Assembly: GCA_002483445.1 (NCBI GenBank)
Contig: DLHY01000105.1
Coordinates: forward strand, 1-7,021
Origin: Blastocatellia bacterium UBA7656
GTDB taxonomy: Bacteria > Acidobacteriota > Blastocatellia > UBA7656
Length of the DNA: 7,021 nucleotides
Reading direction: 5' to 3'
Shown here piece by piece: positions 1-6,212 of this stretch (position 1 is its first letter; every line of letters begins with the position of its first letter). The translations under genes were made by a program, and so were the position numbers. Under the pieces are notes generated by a model. The model was not told the DNA's origin. It saw only the letters and a program-made list of their open reading frames with translations, and did not search any database.

Positions 1-2
1 AA

Positions 3-815
3 CATGAAAAGATCGAGCCGGGCGATATGCGATTCTGGCAGACACGCCTCTTCACGCCCGATAAACTGGGCAAACACACGCTGGCTGAACTCAGAATACT
101 TCGCGCCGAGATCGAAGCCATTCACGGCAAACGATTCGACGATGAGCCGGGGCTTCAAACTTATTTCGAAGAGCGTTACTGGTATAAGCCCGCCGTGAAG
201 TATCAGCCTTCCGTACTTTCGGAAACAGAGCGAGGCAACATCGCGGTTATAGCATCGGTCGAAAAACAGCAGCGCAACCTCAAGCTTCAACCGGGCGACA
301 TGATCGCTTTTCAAGGACGCCTCCTCACAGAAGATTTGCTAGCGGGGTTGGGATTGTATGAACTGCGCATTTTGAGAAATGAAATTTACGCTTTGCGCGG
401 CAGGCAGTTTCGCACGCCCTGGATCGCGGAGTATTTCTACAATCAATCCTGGTATGATCCGCTTCCAGATTTTCGCGAGCCTCGACTCACGGAGATCGAA
501 ACCAGAAACATCGCTACTATCATCAGAGTTGAAAACAAGATTCACGAACGACTGAGCGCCGAAGAAATCTCGCCTGCTCTGCTCGCAGGGCTTTTCCTCG
601 AAGACGCCGCGAAGCTGCGCAATGAAATCTATGCCCGTCGCGGCAGAGTGTTTCAGAATCGCTGGCTTCAAAGGTATTTCGAGAGCTTCCCCTGGTACAA
701 AGCCAATCCCGCCTTTTCGGAAAAGCTGCTCACCGAAATAGAAAGAAAAAACATCGCCACGATTCGCGAGTATGAAAAGACGGCTGAAAGCTCTCTTCGT
801 CAGGTCGAAGGCTGA
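3..815 (+). CDS. Tandem YARHG-domain protein (three copies), 5' end outside the window
   Basis: The frame is open to the left edge. An ATG at 27 is probably internal, because the residues before it (KIEPGDM) repeat inside the protein as KLQPGDM, each ahead of a YARHG unit. The visible 270 residues hold three tandem YARHG domains (numbered from base 3): about 16-87, 107-177 and 185-256. The signature is degenerate in each: EAIHG (38-42), YALRG (129-133) and YARRG (210-214). Each unit also has the flanking L-R-x-E/N-x-I/Y, a Y-F pair, W-Y and a closing L-[ST]-E-x-E-x-x-N-I-A. YARHG is a presumed extracellular domain of about 70 residues with no known biochemical role, so the protein is probably envelope-facing. 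No membrane segment is visible in this part. The C-terminus is short and charged. The missing N-terminus could carry a signal peptide, or a kinase plus membrane helix as in the gene at 4442. Domain calls are firm; function is unknown. Confidence 0.88.
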   Translation, partial: HEKIEPGDMRFWQTRLFTPDKLGKHTLAELRILRAEIEAIHGKRFDDEPGLQTYFEERYWYKPAVKYQPSVLSETERGNIAVIASVEKQQRNLKLQPGDMIAFQGRLLTEDLLAGLGLYELRILRNEIYALRGRQFRTPWIAEYFYNQSWYDPLPDFREPRLTEIETRNIATIIRVENKIHERLSAEEISPALLAGLFLEDAAKLRNEIYARRGRVFQNRWLQRYFESFPWYKANPAFSEKLLTEIERKNIATIREYEKTAESSLRQVEG

Positions 816-826
816 TAAGCGAATGA

Positions 827-843
827 GTCCCGCGTGACGGGAC
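827..843. other. Short perfect palindrome (hairpin) after the YARHG gene
   Basis: GTCCCG (827-832) and CGGGAC (838-843) are exact inverted repeats around a 5-base loop, 12 bases past the stop codon at 815. In RNA this would be a GC-rich 6-bp stem. Its position fits a role in 3'-end formation or mRNA stability. No U-run follows, so it is not a standard intrinsic terminator. Confidence 0.4.
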
Positions 844-898
844 CACGAAGACACACGAAGATTTCTTTGATCCTCGAAGAGATGCGAATCCTTCGTGG
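843..898. repeat. Intergenic fold-back repeat with CCACGAAG / CTTCGTGG arms
   Basis: CCACGAAG at 843-850 is matched by its inverse CTTCGTGG at 891-898. Pairing can extend outward to GAC/GTC if one base is bulged. The ACGAAG core recurs at 855-860, giving a direct repeat inside the left arm. About 40 bases separate the arms. The element lies wholly between genes and has no reading frame. It resembles the short interspersed fold-back sequences found in many bacterial genomes, but I cannot assign it to a family. Confidence 0.5.
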
Positions 899-995
899 GT
901 CGGCATTCCTTGTTCCTCCATTGATGATTAGTTAAACTTTTCAACTGAAACCTGAGAGCGCGCCTTCATCGTACATCTTGATTGGTTTCAAAGCC

Positions 996-1000
996 GGGAG
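996..1000 (+). promoter_or_regulatory. Ribosome binding site that sets the start of the S41 peptidase gene
   Basis: GGGAG lies 5 bases before ATG 1006. The same frame can also be opened at a TTG at 982, but that codon has no comparable site upstream and would put eight extra residues ahead of a clean signal peptide. This site therefore favours 1006. Confidence 0.65.
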
Positions 1001-1005
1001 TCTTC

Positions 1006-2289
1006 ATGAAAAAACTTGTTCTCATTGCCTTGCTTCTTGCCGCTGCGCCAGTGCTGGCGCTTCAGGGCGCGCGACGCGAAAGCGCGATAGAGGCGCGACG
1101 CGAAGCATTCGACGTAGTCTGGCGCACGGTCAAAGAGAAACATTTCGATCCGACTCTGGGCGGTCTCGATTGGGATCGAGTCCGCGAGCGTTATGCCCCG
1201 CAAGTCGAAACTGTCAAAAGCGACAGCGAACTATACGCTCTGCTTCAGCAGATGCTCGGAGAGCTTCGCCAGTCGCACTTCAGTATCATCCCGCCTGAAG
1301 CTGTTATCGAAGACGCTGCTTCCGATCCTTCAAACGGCGGCATAGGCATAGACCTTCGCATAATCGATGACCTTGCCGTCATCACGCGAGTAGACCCCGC
1401 GTCGGCTGCCCACCGCGCAGGGCTTCGCGCAGGATTCGTCATCAAGCAGATCGATCAAACGATTGCGGAAAAATTCACCAGCCGCGTGAGTCAGGCCGCA
1501 CAGTCTCAATCGATGATCCGCCTTCTTGCGACTCGCGCTCTGATGTCGCGCGTGGAAGGAAAAACAGACTCGACGGTGCGACTCGTTTACCTCGACGGAA
1601 ATAATCGACAGCGCGAAGCTGTGATCAAGCGCGAGCCTCTGGGCGGGGAGATGTCCGAGCCGTTCGGAAATTTTCCGGCGCAGCGGACATTTTTCGAAGC
1701 GCGCAGGCTTGAAGGCGGAGTGGGCTACATCCGATTCAACATTTTCGTGATGATTCAGTTGAACAAGATTCGCGCCGCGATTCGCTCTATGAGTGATGCG
1801 CCGGGAATTATAATCGATCTGCGCGGCAATCCCGGCGGAATAGGCGCGATGGCAAACGCGATAGCTGCGATGACGGAAACTCGTCAGACTTCGCTCGGCA
1901 CGATGAAGATGCGAGCGGGCCACATCAACTTCGCGGTCTTTCCGCAGAAAGACCCGTTTATGGGCAAGGTGGCTATACTGATCGACGGCGGCAGCGCATC
2001 GACGAGCGAAGTGATGGCCGCAGGTATGCAGGAGATAGGACGCGCAATCGTTGTGGGCGAGCGAAGCGCCGGAGCCGCGCTGCCTTCGATCTTCACCAAG
2101 CTTCCGACCGGCGCATTGTTTCAATTCGCGATAGGCGATTTCAGAACTCCTAAAGGAACACTCGTAGAAGGGCGAGGAGTCACGCCCGATCTGGAAGTGA
2201 AACTCTCTCGCCGCGAGCTTCTTCGTGGCCGGGACTCTCAACTCGACGCGGCCATAGAACATATTCGAAAACAGATCGCTCTCAAGTGA
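1006..2289 (+). CDS. Exported S41-family (tricorn/C-terminal-processing type) serine peptidase with PDZ-like region
   Basis: The product has 427 residues. Residues 1-19 are a signal peptide (MKK, hydrophobic stretch, ending near VLALQ), so it acts outside the cytoplasm. Residues 30-95 form the N-terminal helical region ending in ELRQSH. Residues 111-150 look like a PDZ domain (GGIGIDL, PASAAHRAGLRAG). Residues 237-400 are the S41 catalytic core: GYIRF, IIIDLRGNPGG (268-278), GGSASTSE (328-335) and EGRGVTPD (388-395). By alignment the nucleophile is Ser332. The Lys of CtpA/Prc enzymes would fall at 357, which is Ala (GERSAGAA). This matches the tricorn/IRBP-like branch, where His of an S-H motif (here S90-H91) and a late Glu (probably E388) complete the site. 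It probably cleaves misfolded or C-terminal segments of envelope proteins; the substrate is unknown. The LolA-like gene follows after 87 bases and may be co-transcribed. Confidence 0.9.
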   Translation: MKKLVLIALLLAAAPVLALQGARRESAIEARREAFDVVWRTVKEKHFDPTLGGLDWDRVRERYAPQVETVKSDSELYALLQQMLGELRQSHFSIIPPEAVIEDAASDPSNGGIGIDLRIIDDLAVITRVDPASAAHRAGLRAGFVIKQIDQTIAEKFTSRVSQAAQSQSMIRLLATRALMSRVEGKTDSTVRLVYLDGNNRQREAVIKREPLGGEMSEPFGNFPAQRTFFEARRLEGGVGYIRFNIFVMIQLNKIRAAIRSMSDAPGIIIDLRGNPGGIGAMANAIAAMTETRQTSLGTMKMRAGHINFAVFPQKDPFMGKVAILIDGGSASTSEVMAAGMQEIGRAIVVGERSAGAALPSIFTKLPTGALFQFAIGDFRTPKGTLVEGRGVTPDLEVKLSRRELLRGRDSQLDAAIEHIRKQIALK

Positions 2290-2376
2290 GGGCGTCAGGA
2301 AAACGGTCAGGCTTTCGCCGAGTGCGCGCCTGAAAACGGGTCGAGCAAACGACCGCAAATAAAGAAAGGATCACTT

Positions 2377-3120
2377 ATGAAAAGAACTCTGACAGTAATA
2401 CTCTTCGGTTTCATGTTAGCTATCCCTGCGCTGGCGCAGACGCCCGCAAAGCCTGAGCCTCTGCCCTCGGCAGACCAGATAATCGAGAAATACATTCAGG
2501 CTCTTGGCGGCAAGGCGGCTATCGAGAAGATAACGAGCCGCGTCGTCAAGGGGACTATTGACATTCCTGTGGCGGGAGCGAGCGGCACCGTCGAGGTTTA
2601 CGTAAAGGCTCCGGGCAAAAGCAGCAGCCTCGCATCGCTCTCAGGACTTGGCGAGTTCCGACAGGGGTGCGACGGCAAAACCGCATGGAGTTCCGATCCG
2701 TTTCAGGGGATGCGCGATCTGAGCGGAATCGAACTGGCAGCGGCCAAACGCGAATCGGATCTTCATGACGACCTCAAGCTCAAACAGACATTTTCGAAAA
2801 TGACGGTTACAGGCAAAGAGAAGGTCGGCGACCGCGAAGCTTATGTCATCGATGCGGTGCCTGTGGAAGGCAATCCTGAAAAGCTCTTCTTCGACGCGCA
2901 GACGGGACTGCTCCTCCGCCGCGACCTTGAGATAGAAAGCCCTCAGGGCAAGGTTCCTTCTGAAAACTACCTCGAAGATTACAAAGAGGTCGACGGCGTC
3001 AAGATACCTCACAAGACGCGACAGGTCACGTCAGCTTACGAACTGACGATCAAAATTCTGGAGATCAAGCACAACGTTCCCATCGACGATGCGAAGTTCA
3101 ACAAACCCGCTGCGAAGTAA
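2377..3120 (+). CDS. Exported LolA/LolB-like (outer-membrane lipoprotein-sorting fold) protein
   Basis: The product has 247 residues and follows a good ribosome site (AAAGGA, 2365-2370, 6 bases before ATG). Residues 1-20 are a signal peptide ending ALA before Q21. There is no lipobox Cys, so the mature protein is probably soluble and periplasmic or secreted. The mature part starts with a helix carrying an ALGG motif (42-45), then alternating strands: KITSRVVKGT, GTVEVYVKAPG, a DGKTAW turn (99-104), an AYVID strand (155-159), an F-D-x-x-T-G-L-L hairpin (172-179) and Y-x-E-V-D-G-V-K-I-P (202-211). That series is typical of half-barrel LolA/LolB-like proteins that bind a lipid or lipoprotein acyl chain. 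The family is recognised by pattern, not by a catalytic motif, and no enzyme activity is implied. Whether it carries lipoproteins is inference. It follows the peptidase gene closely, which would suit a shared envelope role. Confidence 0.7.
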   Translation: MKRTLTVILFGFMLAIPALAQTPAKPEPLPSADQIIEKYIQALGGKAAIEKITSRVVKGTIDIPVAGASGTVEVYVKAPGKSSSLASLSGLGEFRQGCDGKTAWSSDPFQGMRDLSGIELAAAKRESDLHDDLKLKQTFSKMTVTGKEKVGDREAYVIDAVPVEGNPEKLFFDAQTGLLLRRDLEIESPQGKVPSENYLEDYKEVDGVKIPHKTRQVTSAYELTIKILEIKHNVPIDDAKFNKPAAK

Positions 3121-3144
3121 AAGTATCGGGCGCGCGGCAGGTAC

Positions 3145-3252
3145 GAAGGCAAAAGTAAAAAGGCAAAATGAAAAATCGGGAAGGCCGCCGGAAGGAATCG
3201 CCCGCATTGCGTGTCTTCTCTTTTTGCCTTTTACCCTTTGCCTTTTGCCTTC
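3145..3252. repeat. Inverted pair of heptanucleotide arrays (GGCAAAA / TTTTGCC)
   Basis: The left arm (3145-3175) reads as heptamers GGCAAAA, GTAAAAA, GGCAAAA, TGAAAAA after a leading GAA. The right arm (3221-3252) reads TTTTGCC, TTTTACC, CTTTGCC, TTTTGCC in complementary sense. Two 11-bp stretches pair perfectly: 3145-3155 with 3242-3252, and 3158-3168 with 3222-3232. The right arm has about one extra unit, left unpaired. The spacer at 3176-3220 is GC-rich and unrelated. The element fills most of the gap between the LolA-like and GNAT genes. It could act as a long transcript hairpin, but no U-run follows it. Confidence 0.8.
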
Positions 3253-3287
3253 AAAAATATCCCGGCCATTAACAATTTAATTGAGTT

Positions 3288-4379
3288 ATGAATTCTTTGA
3301 GCGGGCAGGCGGTACCGGCCTCTGATTTCAACATAAAGCAGGCCGCGCCTCGTGACCGCGAGCGCGTCATCGCGCTCGTATCGAAGATGTGGGGCGATGA
3401 CATATCCGCCCGCTACGAGTGGATGTACGCGACCAACCCTCATGGTCGGGCGCTCACCTGGCTCGCAATCGAAACTTCATCCGACCTGGCCGTAGGCTGC
3501 ACTTCGATCTTTCCCCGAAAAATCATAGTCGATGGTCGCCAGCGGGTGGGGTCGATAGGCGGGGACTGCTACATCGAGCCGCGAGTCCGTCGCCGCGGGC
3601 TTGCCACCCGTTTGCATAGCGCGTCGCTCGCTGGTATGCGAAGCGAAGATGTGGATTTCATGTATGGCCCTCCCAATCCGAACAACCTGGCCGCGCTGGT
3701 CAAGGCCGGTTCTCATCTCGTGTCCGCTTTCCGCCGATGGGTGCGCCCGCTCGATGGGCGAGTGGTTTATCGCGCCGCGTTCGGAAGCGAACCGTCGAAG
3801 ATCAGCAAGCGCATAGCCTCGCTTCCCGTGAAGATGCTCAACCGGCTGACGCGCGCCGACGCGACGGGGCTGAGGCTCGAAGCAGTCGCGGAGTTCGGCG
3901 AAGAGTTCGATTTGTTATTCCATCGCGTGGCCGCAACGAGACCTGTTTGCTGCGCGAGAGATAGCTCTTATCTCAATTGGCGATATCTTGCGGGGCCGAC
4001 CCGTCGCCAGATTCCGTTTGCGGTAAGGCGCGAGACTGAGCTTGTGGGATTTGTCGCGCTCGAATTCGAAGGCGATCAGGTAGCCATAATCGATCTCTTC
4101 ACCAATGCAGACGCCCGCCTCATCGATGCGACCCTTCAACTTCTGCTCGACCACGCGGCAAAGGCCGGGTGCGCAAGCCTTGAAATAAGCTCGACGCCCG
4201 ACGCGATAGTCACGCCTCGTCTTCGCCGTCTGGGATTCCTGTGCCGCTCCGAGCGCGGGTTTCAAGTCGCTGTCGAAAAGGATGATCCACAGATTAAAAC
4301 TCTGCTCGCGCCGGAAAACTGGTTCTTCACCGCGGCGGATCAGGACATGGACACTTTCTTTTCAAGCCCTCCCGAATGA
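3288..4379 (+). CDS. GNAT-family acyltransferase-like protein with two GNAT-like halves
   Basis: The product has 363 residues. ATG 3288 is the earliest possible start, because an in-frame TGA lies at 3282-3284. No clear Shine-Dalgarno precedes it, so translation may be weak or non-canonical. Residues 14-145 form a GNAT domain: an N-terminal R-D-R-E-R-V helix, a G-x-x-x-I-F-P-R strand (70-77), and the acetyl-CoA loop R-R-R-G-L-A (101-106) followed by a helix. N-P-N-N (130-133) and G-S-H (141-143) complete the usual tail of the domain. Residues 195-330 form a second GNAT-like half with the D-S-S-Y-L-N-W-R-Y motif (225-233) and a closing R-L-G-F (314-317); it lacks an evident CoA loop. The C-terminus has N-W-F-F-T-x-A-D-x-D-M-D (344-355), a tail I associate with GNAT proteins of polysaccharide loci. 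There is no signal peptide or membrane helix, so it is cytoplasmic. The substrate is unknown, and no sugar or polysaccharide genes are visible nearby. Confidence 0.8.
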   Translation: MNSLSGQAVPASDFNIKQAAPRDRERVIALVSKMWGDDISARYEWMYATNPHGRALTWLAIETSSDLAVGCTSIFPRKIIVDGRQRVGSIGGDCYIEPRVRRRGLATRLHSASLAGMRSEDVDFMYGPPNPNNLAALVKAGSHLVSAFRRWVRPLDGRVVYRAAFGSEPSKISKRIASLPVKMLNRLTRADATGLRLEAVAEFGEEFDLLFHRVAATRPVCCARDSSYLNWRYLAGPTRRQIPFAVRRETELVGFVALEFEGDQVAIIDLFTNADARLIDATLQLLLDHAAKAGCASLEISSTPDAIVTPRLRRLGFLCRSERGFQVAVEKDDPQIKTLLAPENWFFTAADQDMDTFFSSPPE

Positions 4380-4389
4380 CGCCTTCGTT

Positions 4390-4418
4390 TTGAAAAAACT
4401 CTGCTTAGACGCTACCAT
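4390..4418 (+). promoter_or_regulatory. Candidate sigma-70-type promoter for the kinase gene
   Basis: TTGAAA (4390-4395) and TACCAT (4413-4418) are 17 bases apart, matching the -35 and -10 consensus at 5 of 6 and 4 of 6 positions. They lie in the 62-base gap just ahead of the kinase start. A chance match is possible. Confidence 0.35.
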
Positions 4419-4421
4419 CAT

Positions 4422-4434
4422 TGCCTAAGAGGCA
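4422..4434 (+). promoter_or_regulatory. Ribosome binding site of the kinase gene inside a small hairpin
   Basis: AAGAGG (4427-4432) lies 9 bases before ATG 4442 and supports that start over a TTG at 4421, which would sit upstream of the site. TGCCT (4422-4426) and AGGCA (4430-4434) are perfect inverted repeats with a 3-base loop, so the site could be partly masked in the mRNA. A 5-bp stem is weak. Confidence 0.5.
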
Positions 4435-4441
4435 GCTTTCA

Positions 4442-6109
4442 ATGATCGATTGCCCACATTGCAGACAACCTCTCGCAGATAACGCCCGATTCTGTCACGG
4501 CTGCGGCGCGGCTCTTTCGCGCAACACCTCGCCTCGCGATGCTTCGACCACTCCGACAATCGTCAGCGCCGAATCGATTGATCCGCTCATCGGTCACACA
4601 CTCGAAGGCAAATACAAAATCCTTTCGCGACTGGGCGCAGGCGGAATGGGATCGGTCTATCGCGCGCACCGCGTCCACATAGGCGATGAAGTTGCAGTCA
4701 AAGTTCTGCTTCAGGAGTTCGTAAAAAACACTTCCGCGCTCGAACGATTCCGCCGCGAAGCGCGCGCAGCAGCCATGCTTCAGCATCCGAACATCGTAAC
4801 GATTCACGACTACGGCGAAACGACTGAAGCCGCCGCGCCCGCCTTCATCGTGATGGAATTAGTCCGGGGAACTTCGCTTCGAGATATCATCGAAGGCGAG
4901 AAGCGGCTTCCGCCTCAAAGAGCGGTCGCGCTGATGAAGAGCATCTGCGCCGGAGTGGGCGCGGCTCATCGCAGCGAGATAGTGCATCGCGATATCAAGC
5001 CCGACAACATAATCGCGCTCCCGCCCGAACCGGATACGGAAGGCGAAAGAGTCAAGGTGCTGGATTTCGGCATAGCCAAACTTCGCGATATGGTCGGGAC
5101 GACCGCGCTCACGCAGACCGGGACAGTCATCGGCACGCCGTATTATATGTCGCCTGAGCAGTGCAAGGCCGAGCATCTCGACGCTCGTTCGGATGTCTAC
5201 AGCCTGGGAGCGATGATGTACGAGATGCTTGCCGGAGGCCCGCCCTTCACGGCGGCGACCGCGACCGGAATAGTGGCGAAGCATCTGACCCAGCCGCCCC
5301 CGCCTCTGCCGCCGGAGTTGAGAGTACCATCTGACCTTGAAGCGGTGATAATGCGCGCTCTCTCAAAAGACCCGAAAGACAGGCAGGCGGACGCGACGGA
5401 ATTTTCGCGTGAGCTACAATCGGCGATGCTCGGACAAACAGCCCCGTCGCGCTCGCCCGCCTCAACACGTCAGGCCGATGTTTCAGAGAAGCCTCCTGCG
5501 AGACAGGAATCGCGCGAGCAGTTCACGCCTCCACCCATAGAGAAATCATCTCGCGCAGGTTTGATCGCCGCCGTTTCAATAGCAGCGGTCATCGTGCTTG
5601 CTGTCATAGTCGGACTCGTGTGGATGAGAAATCGCGGCGGCGAAAGCGAGAATAAAAACGCGATCATTGCCTCTTCGAATACCAATCAATCGCCGATGCC
5701 GCCGAAAGGCGCGCTCACCATCGAGCCTCCGCCCGCGGTTGCGCCGCTTCCCTCCCCGCAGAGCAACACGGATTCGAATTCAAATACAAACAGTCAAACC
5801 TCGCCGACAGATTCAAATCCGGGAGGAGTCGGCTCTGCGGTTGAGGCACGGAGTCGGGCGGAGTCGAAGATACTTGCAGGTCAGCGTCTCTCGCCTGCTG
5901 ACCTCGAAGGGCTGTCGCAACTCGAATTGAGACGGCTTCGCAACACGGTCTATGCGCGTCACGGTCGCATATTCGAGAGACCTGAAATGCGTCGCTATTT
6001 CAACGCCCGCCCGTGGTACAACCCGCGCCCGGACTACACAGACGCGGAATTGACGGCGGCGGATCAGGCGAACGTCCAGTTGATTCTTCAGACGGAGAAA
6101 ACGCGGTAG
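4442..6109 (+). CDS. Transmembrane Ser/Thr protein kinase: zinc ribbon, kinase, membrane helix, extracytoplasmic YARHG domain
   Basis: The product has 555 residues, starting MIDCPHC at ATG 4442. Cys4, Cys7, Cys18 and Cys21 form an N-terminal zinc ribbon (CxxC-x10-CxxC). The PknB-type kinase domain spans about 57-330 and is complete: glycine loop GAGGMGSVY (65-73), VAVK with Lys87, helix-C Glu106, HRDIKPDN with Asp184 and Asn189, DFG at 208-210, and GTPYYMSPE ending at Glu239. A Thr-rich activation segment lies between the last two. It should therefore phosphorylate Ser/Thr and probably itself. A Pro/Ser/Gln-rich juxtamembrane linker follows, then one membrane helix (about 372-395, ending W-M-R-N-R). 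Outside lie a Ser/Asn/Pro-rich linker (about 400-465) and one YARHG domain (about 474-548, exact YARHG at 504-508). The layout is that of a receptor kinase with YARHG as the likely sensor. It resembles PknB-like kinases but lacks PASTA repeats. The ligand and targets are unknown. Confidence 0.95.
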   Translation: MIDCPHCRQPLADNARFCHGCGAALSRNTSPRDASTTPTIVSAESIDPLIGHTLEGKYKILSRLGAGGMGSVYRAHRVHIGDEVAVKVLLQEFVKNTSALERFRREARAAAMLQHPNIVTIHDYGETTEAAAPAFIVMELVRGTSLRDIIEGEKRLPPQRAVALMKSICAGVGAAHRSEIVHRDIKPDNIIALPPEPDTEGERVKVLDFGIAKLRDMVGTTALTQTGTVIGTPYYMSPEQCKAEHLDARSDVYSLGAMMYEMLAGGPPFTAATATGIVAKHLTQPPPPLPPELRVPSDLEAVIMRALSKDPKDRQADATEFSRELQSAMLGQTAPSRSPASTRQADVSEKPPARQESREQFTPPPIEKSSRAGLIAAVSIAAVIVLAVIVGLVWMRNRGGESENKNAIIASSNTNQSPMPPKGALTIEPPPAVAPLPSPQSNTDSNSNTNSQTSPTDSNPGGVGSAVEARSRAESKILAGQRLSPADLEGLSQLELRRLRNTVYARHGRIFERPEMRRYFNARPWYNPRPDYTDAELTAADQANVQLILQTEKTR

Positions 6110-6140
6110 CAGTTTTCAGTTTTCAGTTTTCAGTTTTCAG
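6110..6140. repeat. Heptanucleotide array, four CAGTTTT units plus CAG
   Basis: Four exact tandem copies of CAGTTTT start immediately after the kinase stop codon (6107-6109) and end in a partial CAG. Written as TTTTCAG, the unit shares the TCAG core with the complement of the downstream array at 6168-6197. The 27 bases at 6141-6167 between the two arrays are T-rich and show no other structure. Confidence 0.92.
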
Positions 6141-6167
6141 CCGGGAATAGTTTTAAGTTGTTTTATT

Positions 6168-6197
6168 CTGACTTCTGACTCCTGACTTCTGACTTCT
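6168..6197. repeat. Heptanucleotide array, CTGACTT units
   Basis: Four tandem 7-base units, CTGACTT, CTGACTC, CTGACTT and CTGACTT, are followed by a partial CT. The array ends 1 base before the ribosome binding site of the hydrolase gene. Its complement has unit AAGTCAG, so relative to the CAGTTTT array it is in inverted orientation with a 4-base pairing core (TCAG/CTGA) in every unit. Confidence 0.92.
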
Positions 6198-6212
6198 TGA
6201 AGGGAGACTTCA

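Noticed and set aside
27..29. ATG as the start of the first gene
   Set aside because: The frame is open upstream, and the residues before this ATG (KIEPGD) recur as KLQPGD before the second YARHG unit, so this Met is internal. No convincing ribosome site precedes it.
910..938. Promoter-like TTGTTC - 17 bases - TAAACT ahead of the peptidase gene
   Set aside because: Only 3 of 6 bases match at -35, so it is no better than background, although a promoter somewhere in this gap is plausible.
339..944. A 201-residue open frame on the minus strand
   Set aside because: It is mostly antisense to the YARHG gene, whose repeats prove the + frame. The remaining part runs through the fold-back repeat.
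2294..2340. Possible operator between the peptidase and LolA-like genes: TCAGGC/GCCTGA inverted repeat and GAAAACGG twice (2299-2306, 2332-2339)
   Set aside because: The stem is 6 bp with a 15-base loop and the direct repeat is only 8 bp. Both are within chance for a gap of this size, and no U-run suggests a terminator.
1330..2358. A 342-residue open frame on the minus strand
   Set aside because: It lies opposite the S41 peptidase gene, whose motifs are clear. Its predicted protein is rich in Arg, His and Ser, shows no recognisable domain, and fits an antisense shadow of the codon pattern.
3145..3252. Intrinsic terminator after the LolA-like gene
   Set aside because: The stem is long, but the right arm is followed by an A-rich run, not a T-run, and the stem bases are A/T-rich. 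A structured repeat is the safer call.
3419..3964. Small + frames inside the GNAT gene
   Set aside because: They overlap the GNAT frame entirely, are rich in Arg and Ala without domains, and have no start signals of their own.
6110..6197. CRISPR array
   Set aside because: The units are 7 bases long and directly abutting, with no spacers of 25-40 bases, and no cas genes are present.
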